Shown here: one piece after another, positions 33,988 through 41,771 of the stretch
Layout of the letters: the number at the start of each line of letters is the position of its first letter
Numbering within the stretch: position 1 is the first letter of the stretch
Source: CAYXVF01 sp964468125
GTDB taxonomy: Bacteria > Myxococcota > XYA12-FULL-58-9 > CAYXVF01
DNA length: 64,000 bases
Assembly (NCBI GenBank): GCA_964468125.1
Contig: CAYXVF010000009.1
Span: 1 to 64,000, forward strand
Direction of reading: 5' to 3'
The notes under the pieces: generated by a model
The model's input: only the letters and a program-made list of their open reading frames with translations
Database searches by the model: none
What the model was told of the DNA's origin: nothing
Program-made: the position numbers and the translations under genes

Positions 33988-35822
33988 TGGCGGAGCCGCT
34001 TCAGAGTCGTCGGCCGCTCTCCTCGCTGCGGTACAAGGTCATCGCGGTCTTGGGTCTCGTACTCGTCGGCGCCATGGGGTCTTATCTCTACTTGGCGACT
34101 TCACTCTTCAACGCCGACAAGCTGGCCTATGTCTACGATCTGAACGCGACACTCGCTCAAACGAAGAGTGAGGAGGTTGCGGCCGCCTTGGGCGGGATTT
34201 CCGACCGGTTGCGTCTCTGGGCGCGACTCAGTGGCGGCTCAAAAGACGGCGCCCGCGCGGCGCGGGACGCCTTGTTCTCCGACGCGGACATTCTTGCGGC
34301 GGAGCTCTACGGCGGGCCGAGCTCGGAGCGTCTGGCGGCGGTGGTCAACGAGGATGAGCTCCGGCGAACGCAGCTCCCCATCGAGGACCTCGAGCGCGCC
34401 GGAGCCCGAGTGCCTGCGAGACTCGACGAGGTTCGCTCGGAGCGTCTTCTCCTCGAAAACATCAGCCTCCCTCCGGAGCTCGCACTCCTGCGCTTATCCG
34501 TCGTTGTGGACCAGGGCGTGGTCCTAGCGACGGTGAGACCGGATCGCTTGCTTCGAATCTTCGGCGCTTCGTCGGTTTACCGTGCCTATTTGATCGATCT
34601 CGACGGTGTGGTGTTGGCTCATCCGGACCCGGAGGCGGTGCTGTCCAAGCGCAGTCTTCGGTCGCCACTCGTGGAGGAAGCTTTCGTCTCCCGCGCTTCG
34701 CGGGGAACGCGCGCTTATCGCAGTGTCGATGAGCAGGAAATGCTGGGCGCCTTTGCCGAAGTCGAGCGGAGCAACCTCTTGGTCATCACGGAGGTGCCGC
34801 GGGCCGAGGCGCTGCGAGCGAGCGCGGAGCTCATTCGACAGTCAGCGCTCTTCGCCGCGGTCGTGTTGCTGGCTGCTTTCCTTCTCGGGATCCATTTCTC
34901 CCGGCGTTTGACCGCACCCATACGCTCGCTCGAGGCTGCGACGCGGCAAGTGGCCTCAGGGGATTTCGAGACCCGTGTAGAGGTGCAGGGTGGCGACGAG
35001 GTTGCAAGCCTCGCGTCCGCGTTCAACCACATGGGTGAGGAGTTGCGGGTTCGGGAGAAGCAGCTCGCCGAGAGTCAGTCCGCACTCGTGCAGCAGGAAA
35101 AACTCGCGACCCTCGGTGAAATGACCGCGGCGCTTGCGCATGAGGTCAAGAATCCACTCACTGGCATCCGAGGGTTCGCTCAGCTGGGAAAGATGAAGAG
35201 CGATCCGGACGAGCTCAAAAAACTCTTCGCGATGATCGAGGAGTCGACGACCCGTGTGCAGGAGATTCTGAACAGCCACTTGGCCTACACCCGACACGAG
35301 TCGAAGATGGACGAGGTGTCCATTCACGAGCTCGCGCGAGGCGTCGAGCAACTCCTCGCGTTCCAGCTGCGCCGGGCGAACGTGACGCTCGAGCTCGATG
35401 TTCCCGAGTCGTTGCCCACCGTGAAGGGCAACCCCAGTCAGCTCCAGCAGGTGCTCGTCAATCTGATGGTGAATGCGCAGCACGCGATGGACGGAGGCGG
35501 CGTGTTGACCGTACGTGCGCGCGATGAAAACAGCTCGCTCGTGATCGAGGTTTCTGACACGGGCGAAGGGATCGAAGAGGGGATTCGCGAGACGATCTTC
35601 GAGCCCTTCTTCACGACGAAGGAGAGGGGAAAGGGGACCGGTCTGGGGCTGTCGGTGACCAGCACCATCGTCAAGCGGCACCACGGGAACATCGAAGTGG
35701 ACTCGACAGTGGGTGTAGGCACGACGTTCCGTATCACGCTCCCGCTCAAAGCGGCGGCTTCGCGCACGCCTGCGGCTGCGTCTGGAGCGGTCGCGCTGGT
35801 CAAAGTGAATCGGGCCCGCTAG
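33987..35822 (+). CDS. sensor histidine kinase with periplasmic domain and HAMP
   Basis: 611 residues from ATG at 33987, overlapping the FecR-like stop (TGATG). Membrane helix 1 (about 17-42) and helix 2 (about 285-305) flank a periplasmic double-Cache-like sensor. A HAMP segment follows (SRRLTAPIRSLEAATRQVASG). The HisKA H-box is LAHEVKNPLTGI. The HATPase domain has an N-box (LVNLMVNAQHAM), G1 (VSDTGEGI), and G2 (GKGTGLGLSVT). All catalytic motifs are present. The likely cognate regulator is the CheY-like protein two genes upstream. Confidence 0.93.
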   Translation: MAEPLQSRRPLSSLRYKVIAVLGLVLVGAMGSYLYLATSLFNADKLAYVYDLNATLAQTKSEEVAAALGGISDRLRLWARLSGGSKDGARAARDALFSDADILAAELYGGPSSERLAAVVNEDELRRTQLPIEDLERAGARVPARLDEVRSERLLLENISLPPELALLRLSVVVDQGVVLATVRPDRLLRIFGASSVYRAYLIDLDGVVLAHPDPEAVLSKRSLRSPLVEEAFVSRASRGTRAYRSVDEQEMLGAFAEVERSNLLVITEVPRAEALRASAELIRQSALFAAVVLLAAFLLGIHFSRRLTAPIRSLEAATRQVASGDFETRVEVQGGDEVASLASAFNHMGEELRVREKQLAESQSALVQQEKLATLGEMTAALAHEVKNPLTGIRGFAQLGKMKSDPDELKKLFAMIEESTTRVQEILNSHLAYTRHESKMDEVSIHELARGVEQLLAFQLRRANVTLELDVPESLPTVKGNPSQLQQVLVNLMVNAQHAMDGGGVLTVRARDENSSLVIEVSDTGEGIEEGIRETIFEPFFTTKERGKGTGLGLSVTSTIVKRHHGNIEVDSTVGVGTTFRITLPLKAAASRTPAAASGAVALVKVNRAR

Positions 35823-35851
35823 CCTGCGCGTGTTCGCGTTCGGAGTGCCGA

Positions 35852-35874
35852 TCGCTCTCACCCACCGAGAGCGA
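35852..35874. repeat. perfect 8-bp inverted repeat between kinase and exported-protein genes
   Basis: TCGCTCTC at 35852-35859 and GAGAGCGA at 35867-35874 form a perfect 8-bp stem with a 7-base loop. It lies 30 bases after the kinase stop and about 23 bases before the next start. No T-run follows on either strand, so it is not a standard intrinsic terminator; it could be an operator or RNA stem that shields the 3' end. Confidence 0.5.
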
Positions 35875-35897
35875 GAGCATAGAGGAGAGATCCTTCG

Positions 35898-36773
35898 ATG
35901 CTTCAACACACCTGTCGCCTCGTCTCTGTGCTGCTGTTCGGGCTGGGCTTCGTGGTTCTCGAGCCTGCTGAGGCGGAGGCGGGAGGCCTGCTTCGCCGCG
36001 TTCGCAGCCGGACGCAGGGAAGCGGCGAGATCTCGCGCCCCCCACGGACGGCTCCGCGCGCCAAGTCGAGTGTCGGGCGAGATCCGAGCGTGCAGCAGCG
36101 GCGCGCTCGGGAGCAGCAGGCCGCGAGAAGTGCATACATCGCCGGCTATGGAGTCGGGGCAGGAGCGCTTCTCTACGGTCCCTACGGTTACGGCTACTCG
36201 CACATTCGCCCGGTCGGTGTCTTCGGGCCATCGCTTCGTTCGGAGCTAGAGGAAGAGGTCGAGTCCTCGCTGCCGCCCTGGCGCCTACAGCTCGGTGTGT
36301 CCCGCGGCCAGGCCTCCGAGGGCGGCTCCACCGTGGATCGGTATCGGCTCGATCTCCGCGTCCAGACCCCCTGGCCCGTGGACGCTTCCGCCACGGGGTT
36401 CCTCTTGGTGGAGCCTCTCGACGGCCGGCCCGATGACCGTTTGGCCTTGTGGAAAGGAACAGCCTGGTGGCGCGCAGTGGACGAGCGGCGCGTCGAGCTG
36501 GCGCTGGGCGCGGGGTACCGACGTCTCTTTGACCCTGCGAATGGGGAGAATGGCGGCCATGTCTCCGGTTCGCTGCGCTTCTTTCCCCTGTCCTCCTTCG
36601 TGCTCGAGGGGCGCCTCGACGCGGGCTGGATCGGTGAAGCAACGCACTTCGACTGGCGAACGTCCGCCGGGGCACTCTTTGGACCCGTGGAAATCTACTT
36701 CGCCTGGACCGGCTTGACCTTCGACGACCTGGCGCTCACCGGCCCCTCCGTAGGCATGCGACTGTGGCTGTAG
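35898..36773 (+). CDS. exported Gly/Tyr-rich protein of unknown function
   Basis: 291 residues; ribosome site AGGAGAG before the ATG. A signal peptide (MLQHTCRLVSVLLFGLGFVVL) leads into a disordered Arg/Gly/Ser-rich region (about 30-80). A YGVGAGALLYGPYGYGYS stretch follows. The C-terminal half (about 125-291) shows alternating strands and aromatic girdles, for example RYRLDLRV and RLDAGWIGEATHFDW, as in a small beta-barrel or outer-membrane protein. No family is recognised. Confidence 0.65.
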   Translation: MLQHTCRLVSVLLFGLGFVVLEPAEAEAGGLLRRVRSRTQGSGEISRPPRTAPRAKSSVGRDPSVQQRRAREQQAARSAYIAGYGVGAGALLYGPYGYGYSHIRPVGVFGPSLRSELEEEVESSLPPWRLQLGVSRGQASEGGSTVDRYRLDLRVQTPWPVDASATGFLLVEPLDGRPDDRLALWKGTAWWRAVDERRVELALGAGYRRLFDPANGENGGHVSGSLRFFPLSSFVLEGRLDAGWIGEATHFDWRTSAGALFGPVEIYFAWTGLTFDDLALTGPSVGMRLWL

Positions 36774-36858
36774 CGCCCCGCTTCTGAGGCGGCTCGGTCG
36801 ATGCGCGGCCGGCACCCTACATCTTGATCTGAGATGCCTGAGGGGCGAAGAGCCACCC

Positions 36859-37662
36859 ATGCTCGTTCCCCACGCGTCTCCGCTCTTCGAGGGACGGCTG
36901 CGTGCTCGCTTCGATCGCTTCATCGCGGAGGTAGAGCTCGACGGTCGCGTCGTCGACGCCCACTGTGTCAATCCTGGTAAGATGGAGGGCCTCGTGGTTC
37001 CGGGAGCCCGCGCCTGGCTCTCGGAGGCACCGCCTGAGGCGAAACGCAAGCTGCGCTACACCCTGGAGCTGCTCGAAGTGGACGGGGTCCTCGTCGGCGC
37101 CAATACGAATGCGCCGAATCGGATCGCAGCGGAGCTCGTAGAAGCAAAGTGCGTTCCCGGGCTCGCACGCTTTCGAGCGCTCGAGCGGGAGGTACGCTAC
37201 GGGGAACGCTCGCGGATCGATCTGCGCCTGACCGTCGGAAAGCGTTTCCACTATGTCGAGATCAAGAACTGCCACCTGGTGTACTCCGATGGCTGCGCCT
37301 ATTTTCCCGATTCGGTGAGCGCACGCGCCGCCGGTCACCTCGAGGAGCTCGAGCGTCAGCGCGCAGCAGGGGACCTCGCGACCGTGTTGTTCGTCGTGCA
37401 ACGCGCGGACGCGACGAAACTCCGCCCGAGCGATCTCCACGACCCGGCCTTTGCGAAGGCGGCTCGAAGCGCGGCCACGGCGGGTGTGCGTTTTCGGGCG
37501 ATCGTGGTCCAGCCGGGGCTTCGCGGCTATCGCTTGTTGCGCGAGATCCCGGTAGACCTGCGATCCTACGCGTTCGAGGCGCTGGCAAGTGAGCGAGAGG
37601 CGCACGCGCCGAGGTCTGGTTGGACCCGTCGGGGCGGCAAGCTCGTTTCCGCCCGGTCTTGA
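36859..37662 (+). CDS. sfsA: SfsA family nuclease
   Basis: 267 residues. The family signature is clear: ARFDRFIAEVELDG, HCVNPGKMEGLVVPGA, NTNAPNRIAAE, RIDLRLTVGKRFHYVEIKN with the PD-(D/E)XK-type Glu-x-Lys, and FPDSVSARAAGHLEELERQR. SfsA proteins are single-domain nucleases of this fold; E. coli SfsA was first named for sugar fermentation stimulation. The C-terminus is slightly extended with an Arg/Gly tail. The gene begins after a GC-rich 85-base spacer and runs toward tesB. Confidence 0.93.
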   Translation: MLVPHASPLFEGRLRARFDRFIAEVELDGRVVDAHCVNPGKMEGLVVPGARAWLSEAPPEAKRKLRYTLELLEVDGVLVGANTNAPNRIAAELVEAKCVPGLARFRALEREVRYGERSRIDLRLTVGKRFHYVEIKNCHLVYSDGCAYFPDSVSARAAGHLEELERQRAAGDLATVLFVVQRADATKLRPSDLHDPAFAKAARSAATAGVRFRAIVVQPGLRGYRLLREIPVDLRSYAFEALASEREAHAPRSGWTRRGGKLVSARS

Positions 37663-37679
37663 ACGGCAAGGAGTAGTCG

Positions 37680-38540
37680 ATGTCCAAGAAACTCGATGAG
37701 CTGATCGACCTGCTGCGTTTGGAGAAGATCGAGGAGAATCTGTTTCGCGGCCAGAGCCAGGACCTCGGTTGGGGCCGCGTCTTCGGCGGGCAAGTTGCGG
37801 GTCAAGCGCTCTCTGCGGCGGTGCAAACGGTCCCCGTCGACCGCATCTGCCACTCACTGCACAGCTACTTCCTTCGTCCCGGCGATACAAAGAAGTCCAT
37901 CGTCTACGAAGTCGATCGAATTCGGGACGGTGGCAGCTTCACGACGCGCCGGGTCGTCGCGATTCAGGGCGGGCGGCCCATCTTCAACCTGTCCGCGTCC
38001 TTCCAAATCGTAGAGGAGGGGTTCGAGCACCAGGCGGAAATGCCCGCGGTTCCTCCTCCAGAAGATCTCAAATCCGAGCTGGAGCTGGCCCAAGAAATCG
38101 CCGATCTCATACCTCCGCCACTCAAAGACATGGCGCTCGGTGAGCGACCTATCGAGATCCGACCGGTGAAGCCCTACAACGTACTCCGGCCTCGGGCGCG
38201 GGAGCCGATCAATCGCGTATGGTATCGAACCGCCGGAGCTCTTCCGGACCAGCCAGCGCTTCACCAATACATGCTCGCCTACGCGTCTGACTTTCAGTTC
38301 CTTGGCACCTCGCTTCAGCCGCACGGCGAGACCTGGCTGCGTCCGGGAATGCAGGTCGCGAGTCTCGACCATGCGATGTGGTTCCATCGACCCTTTCGTC
38401 TCGACGACTGGCTGCTCTACAGCATCGAGAGTCCTTCCGCGAGCGGGGCTCGGGGGTTCGTACGAGGACAATTCTTCAATCGCGACGGAGTGCTCGTCGC
38501 GTCAGCGACGCAAGAAGGTCTGATTCGGAGGCGGGACTGA
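37680..38540 (+). CDS. tesB: acyl-CoA thioesterase II (TesB-like)
   Basis: 286 residues; AAGGAG ribosome site before the ATG. The double hot-dog fold is seen: the first half has GQSQDLGWGRVFGGQVAGQAL and HSLHSYFLRPGD, the second half has MLAYASDFQFLGTSLQP and DHAMWFHRPFRLDDWLLY. The catalytic residues fall in the LAYASDFQ (Asp) region and the Thr/Gln positions nearby. It hydrolyses medium- to long-chain acyl-CoA. It is probably co-transcribed with sfsA (17 bases apart), but no metabolic link is known to me. Confidence 0.93.
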   Translation: MSKKLDELIDLLRLEKIEENLFRGQSQDLGWGRVFGGQVAGQALSAAVQTVPVDRICHSLHSYFLRPGDTKKSIVYEVDRIRDGGSFTTRRVVAIQGGRPIFNLSASFQIVEEGFEHQAEMPAVPPPEDLKSELELAQEIADLIPPPLKDMALGERPIEIRPVKPYNVLRPRAREPINRVWYRTAGALPDQPALHQYMLAYASDFQFLGTSLQPHGETWLRPGMQVASLDHAMWFHRPFRLDDWLLYSIESPSASGARGFVRGQFFNRDGVLVASATQEGLIRRRD

Positions 38541-38564
38541 CATGGCGTCCGGAGAGAGTGCGCT

Positions 38565-39599
38565 TTGACTGAGGTCCGAAAACCGGTCGGCGTGCCGCGT
38601 ACGCTCGCGACGGTGGCCCTGCTCGTCGTCGTGGTCGCTGGCATTCGTGCCGCCGCTCCCGTCCTGCAGCCGGTTCTGATCGCGTTGTTCCTGGCCATCG
38701 GGACCTCACCGGTCTTGGGTTGGTGCGCCCGACACATGCCTCGTTCGCTCGCGATAGCTGTCGCCATCGCCCTGAACGTTCTCCTGGTCGCGATTCTCTT
38801 CTTCGCGGTGGGGACATCCTTTTCCCAGTTGGGTGCGGTCGTGCCGAAGTACTCCGCCAGGCTCAATGAGATTCAAACGGAAAGCCTCGAAGCGCTCGCG
38901 GACTGGGGGATCGAGGTCGAGCCAATGGACTCGGCCTTGGCGCTTCAGGATCTCTTAGGGTACGGCACCTTCGCCGCGGGGCGAGTGATCGCCATCGGTA
39001 CGCTCACGCTCCTGGTCATTCTGATCGTGGCGTTCATCTTCGTGGAGAGCGCTGGGTTTCAGGAGCGCTATGGCTGGATTCGTCGTGGCCGTAGAGACGA
39101 CGATCTCGTAGTGGCCGCATACCATGACATTCAGATCTACCTCGGGCTCAAGACCGCGATCAGCGCGGGTACCGGTTTAGCGGCGTTCCTATTGTGCACG
39201 GTGGTGGGCGTGCCCCTGGCCGTGTTCTGGGGAACGCTCGCCTTTCTGCTCAACTTCATCCCCTTCGTGGGCTCCTTCATCGCGGCGATTCCGCCCGTGA
39301 CCTTATCCGTGCTCGACGCGGGCTACATGCCGGCGACGGTCCTCGCCGTCGGCTACCTCGCCATCAACGTGACGTTTGCCAACATCGTCGAGCCTCGGGT
39401 CTTCGGCAAAGCGGTCAAGCTCTCGCCTTTGGCGATCTTGGTCGGCGTGCTGTTCTGGGGCTGGGTCCTCGGGCCGGTGGGCGCGCTCATCGCCGTGCCG
39501 GTGATCACGAGTGCGAAGCTCGCCCTGCAGCGCAATCGCGAGTGGCGTTGGATCGCGGTTTTGATATCGGCCGGGGTCCCGGAGGAGGCGCGCAAGTGA
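38565..39599 (+). CDS. AI-2E family transporter
   Basis: 344 residues from a TTG start at 38565, with GGAGAGAG about 7 bases upstream. About seven to eight membrane helices are visible. The family pattern (FIFVESAGFQERYGWIRRG in the loop, GLAAFLLCTVVGVPLAVFWGTLAFLLNFIPFVGS and GGYxxx-like PLAILVGVLFWGWVLGPVGAL) is typical; the named long stretches are quoted only as landmarks. Members move AI-2, other small molecules or sodium/proton-coupled substrates; the substrate here is unknown. Its stop overlaps the next GTG start. Confidence 0.85.
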   Translation: MTEVRKPVGVPRTLATVALLVVVVAGIRAAAPVLQPVLIALFLAIGTSPVLGWCARHMPRSLAIAVAIALNVLLVAILFFAVGTSFSQLGAVVPKYSARLNEIQTESLEALADWGIEVEPMDSALALQDLLGYGTFAAGRVIAIGTLTLLVILIVAFIFVESAGFQERYGWIRRGRRDDDLVVAAYHDIQIYLGLKTAISAGTGLAAFLLCTVVGVPLAVFWGTLAFLLNFIPFVGSFIAAIPPVTLSVLDAGYMPATVLAVGYLAINVTFANIVEPRVFGKAVKLSPLAILVGVLFWGWVLGPVGALIAVPVITSAKLALQRNREWRWIAVLISAGVPEEARK

Positions 39600-41446
39600 A
39601 GCCCAAGCACGTCGTGATCCTCGCGGCGGTGCTCGCGGGTTTGGTCCTCTGGCTGGCGTTCCGAACGCGTCAGGTGGACCGGACGGAGCCGCCGAGCTCG
39701 ACCGTCGAGCGCGAGGTGGAGGAGTCGCCCCCCGTTCGCGAACTGTTTCGAGAGCGTGGCCCCCGCGACGAGCGCCCGGCAGCGCGGCCGATCCCGGCCG
39801 AGAGCGAGGAGGCCTCGGGCTCGCTTTCCGGTCGCGTTCTGGACCGGGTGACGCGTGCGCCCGTGCCGGGCGCAGAGATTGTCTTCGAGCTCGAGGGGGG
39901 CGCGATCACCGAGCTTTCCGGGGCCGATGGCCGCTTTCGTCTCACGACCGCGGAGCCGGGCGTCTATCGTCTCGCTCGCTTGGATGCGAAAGGCTACCTC
40001 CCCTACGCGCCGCAGTGGGGGCAGAGCCCGGTGCTGTTCTCCTCGAGGCCCGGCGCGAGTCTTTCGGGCGTCGAGCTCTTCCTCACGCCCGAGGAGCTCT
40101 ACACCGTTCGCGTGCTCGACGAGACTCGGCAACCGGTGCAGGGCGCGCGGGTGACCGTTCTGCCGGAGCTCACGAATGCGACCGCATACGAGGAACGCGC
40201 TTACCGGACGGACCGGGAGGGCGTGGTGCAGCTCGCGGCGCCCGATTGGTCAACCGTTCGCGCGCTAGCGGAAGACGGGCTCGAGGGCTCCGGCCAGGTC
40301 GACGTCAAAGCACAAGCGCAGCGCGCGCTGCGTATTACGGTCACCGCACCGGAGGGGCGCTTGGGGTCGATCTCCGGCTCGGTCGTGCTTCCCGATGGGT
40401 CGCCGGCCTCTGAGGCAGCGGTGAGGGTTCTTTCGCCACCGTCGCGAGGTGAGGTGATCGTCCGCTGTGACGCAGACGGCGCTTTCACACTCCGACGACT
40501 TCCGCCGGGGAGCTATGACGTGCAGGCTCAACTTCGCGGCTACGCCCCTGCGCTCGAGTCCGCGGTGAGTCCCGGAAGCGACGTCCTGCGGCTCGAGCTG
40601 GGTGAGGGCTTGACGCTCAGTGGGATCGTTCGCACGGAGTCTGGGGAAGAGGTCCCCGCGTTCAACGTGTGGCTCGGATTCCGCCGTGGGCCGATCGCGG
40701 TCGTGCCCGCCCGCGCCGAAGCTTTTTTCGATCCGGAGGGCCGATTTGCATTTCAGGGGCTCGTGCCAGGGGCCTACCAGGTGGTCGTGAACGCTTTCGG
40801 TCATGCGCCCGCCGCGTTGCACAACGTAGCCTTGGAGGAGCGAGACGCCGAGGTCGAGCTGATCCTCGACGAAGGTGGCGCGATCGAGGGCCGCATCGTA
40901 GATGCGGAGAGTGCGCAGGGGATTCGCGGGGCGGAGATCACCCTAGAGACGTCGCTCAACGACGGGCCATCGGTCGCTGGTGCATTGCTCGAGACGCTCA
41001 GTGGTGCAGACGGCATGTTTCGGCTCGAGAACGTGAATCCAGGTGCGCGTGGGATCCGCGTGCGCGCGGACGAGCACCACACCCAGGTGCGGCGCGGAAT
41101 CATGGTGCCGCCGGGCGGTGTCGTCCCTCTCGAGATCGAGCTGTCTCCGGTTGCACCCGGCGAGGAGCAGGGCTTTGAGATCGTCGGAATCGGCGCGAGC
41201 CTGGGCCCTCGCGACGACGCCCTCTGGATCGCAGGTGCGGTGCCGGGCTCCGGGGCGGAGGAGGCGGGATTGATCCGTGGCGACCGCGTCCTCGCCGTCG
41301 ATGGCACGCCCGTGGTCGACCTTGGCTTCGAGGGGGCCTTGCAGCGGATCTCGGGGCCTGTGGACACGGAGGTCATCCTCCGGGTGCGCCGCGGCGACGC
41401 GGAGCCCTTTGACCTCCCCGTGACTCGCAAGAAGCTCAGACTCTAG
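39596..41446 (+). CDS. envelope protein with carboxypeptidase-regulatory repeats and PDZ domain
   Basis: 616 residues from a GTG at 39596 overlapping the previous stop. One N-terminal hydrophobic helix (VVILAAVLAGLVLWLAF) anchors it in the membrane or serves as an uncleaved signal. Four to five beta-sandwich modules follow, each opening like SGSLSGRVLDRVTRAPVPGAEI, SISGSVVLPDGSPASEAAV, LSGIVRTESGEEVPAF and IEGRIVDAESAQGIRG and closing with a PGxYxV-type strand. These match the carboxypeptidase-regulatory (CarboxypepD_reg) family. A C-terminal PDZ domain (about 525-616) contains GAEEAGLIRGDRVLAVDG. The PDZ at the end of such repeats is unusual; it may recruit a protease or partner. Confidence 0.8.
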   Translation: MKPKHVVILAAVLAGLVLWLAFRTRQVDRTEPPSSTVEREVEESPPVRELFRERGPRDERPAARPIPAESEEASGSLSGRVLDRVTRAPVPGAEIVFELEGGAITELSGADGRFRLTTAEPGVYRLARLDAKGYLPYAPQWGQSPVLFSSRPGASLSGVELFLTPEELYTVRVLDETRQPVQGARVTVLPELTNATAYEERAYRTDREGVVQLAAPDWSTVRALAEDGLEGSGQVDVKAQAQRALRITVTAPEGRLGSISGSVVLPDGSPASEAAVRVLSPPSRGEVIVRCDADGAFTLRRLPPGSYDVQAQLRGYAPALESAVSPGSDVLRLELGEGLTLSGIVRTESGEEVPAFNVWLGFRRGPIAVVPARAEAFFDPEGRFAFQGLVPGAYQVVVNAFGHAPAALHNVALEERDAEVELILDEGGAIEGRIVDAESAQGIRGAEITLETSLNDGPSVAGALLETLSGADGMFRLENVNPGARGIRVRADEHHTQVRRGIMVPPGGVVPLEIELSPVAPGEEQGFEIVGIGASLGPRDDALWIAGAVPGSGAEEAGLIRGDRVLAVDGTPVVDLGFEGALQRISGPVDTEVILRVRRGDAEPFDLPVTRKKLRL

Positions 41447-41771
41447 CTCCGCTCCCTATTTCTCGAAGGTCTATGCAACCAAGAGCGTTCCGCGGCGGTG
41501 AAGGGATGGAACTCCTATTCATCCCCCGGCAACGTAAATGTGCGTAGCGATCGCTCGAAAGAACGCGTGTACGGCCGCAGGAGAGGCTCCAGCCAATACC
41601 TCGACGGAGTAATCGAAATCCAAGACGCTGTGAATCGCCTTCGAGAGGGCACCGCTTCGCCTCCTCGATTGGTCGCTGAAGCACGCCGAGCTTTTTCGCT
41701 GGAGCCCCTGAGCCTGGTCACTAGGGGGCACAACCCTCACCCGTGGTTCGTGGGCCGTTTTTCAGGCGCAC
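41447..41771. other. 325-base intergenic region without a supported gene
   Basis: Lies between two convergent genes. Only short, poorly spaced open frames are present on both strands (for example one of about 73 residues on the minus strand, 41519-41740, whose residues AIHSVLDFDYSVEVLAG look protein-like but which has no ribosome site). It may be an old remnant. The stretch has no obvious tRNA, repeat or terminator. Confidence 0.5.

Noticed and set aside
41519..41740. Small minus-strand open frame in the 325-base gap
   Set aside because: No ribosome site, no family, and competing frames of the same length overlap it; kept as an intergenic note only.
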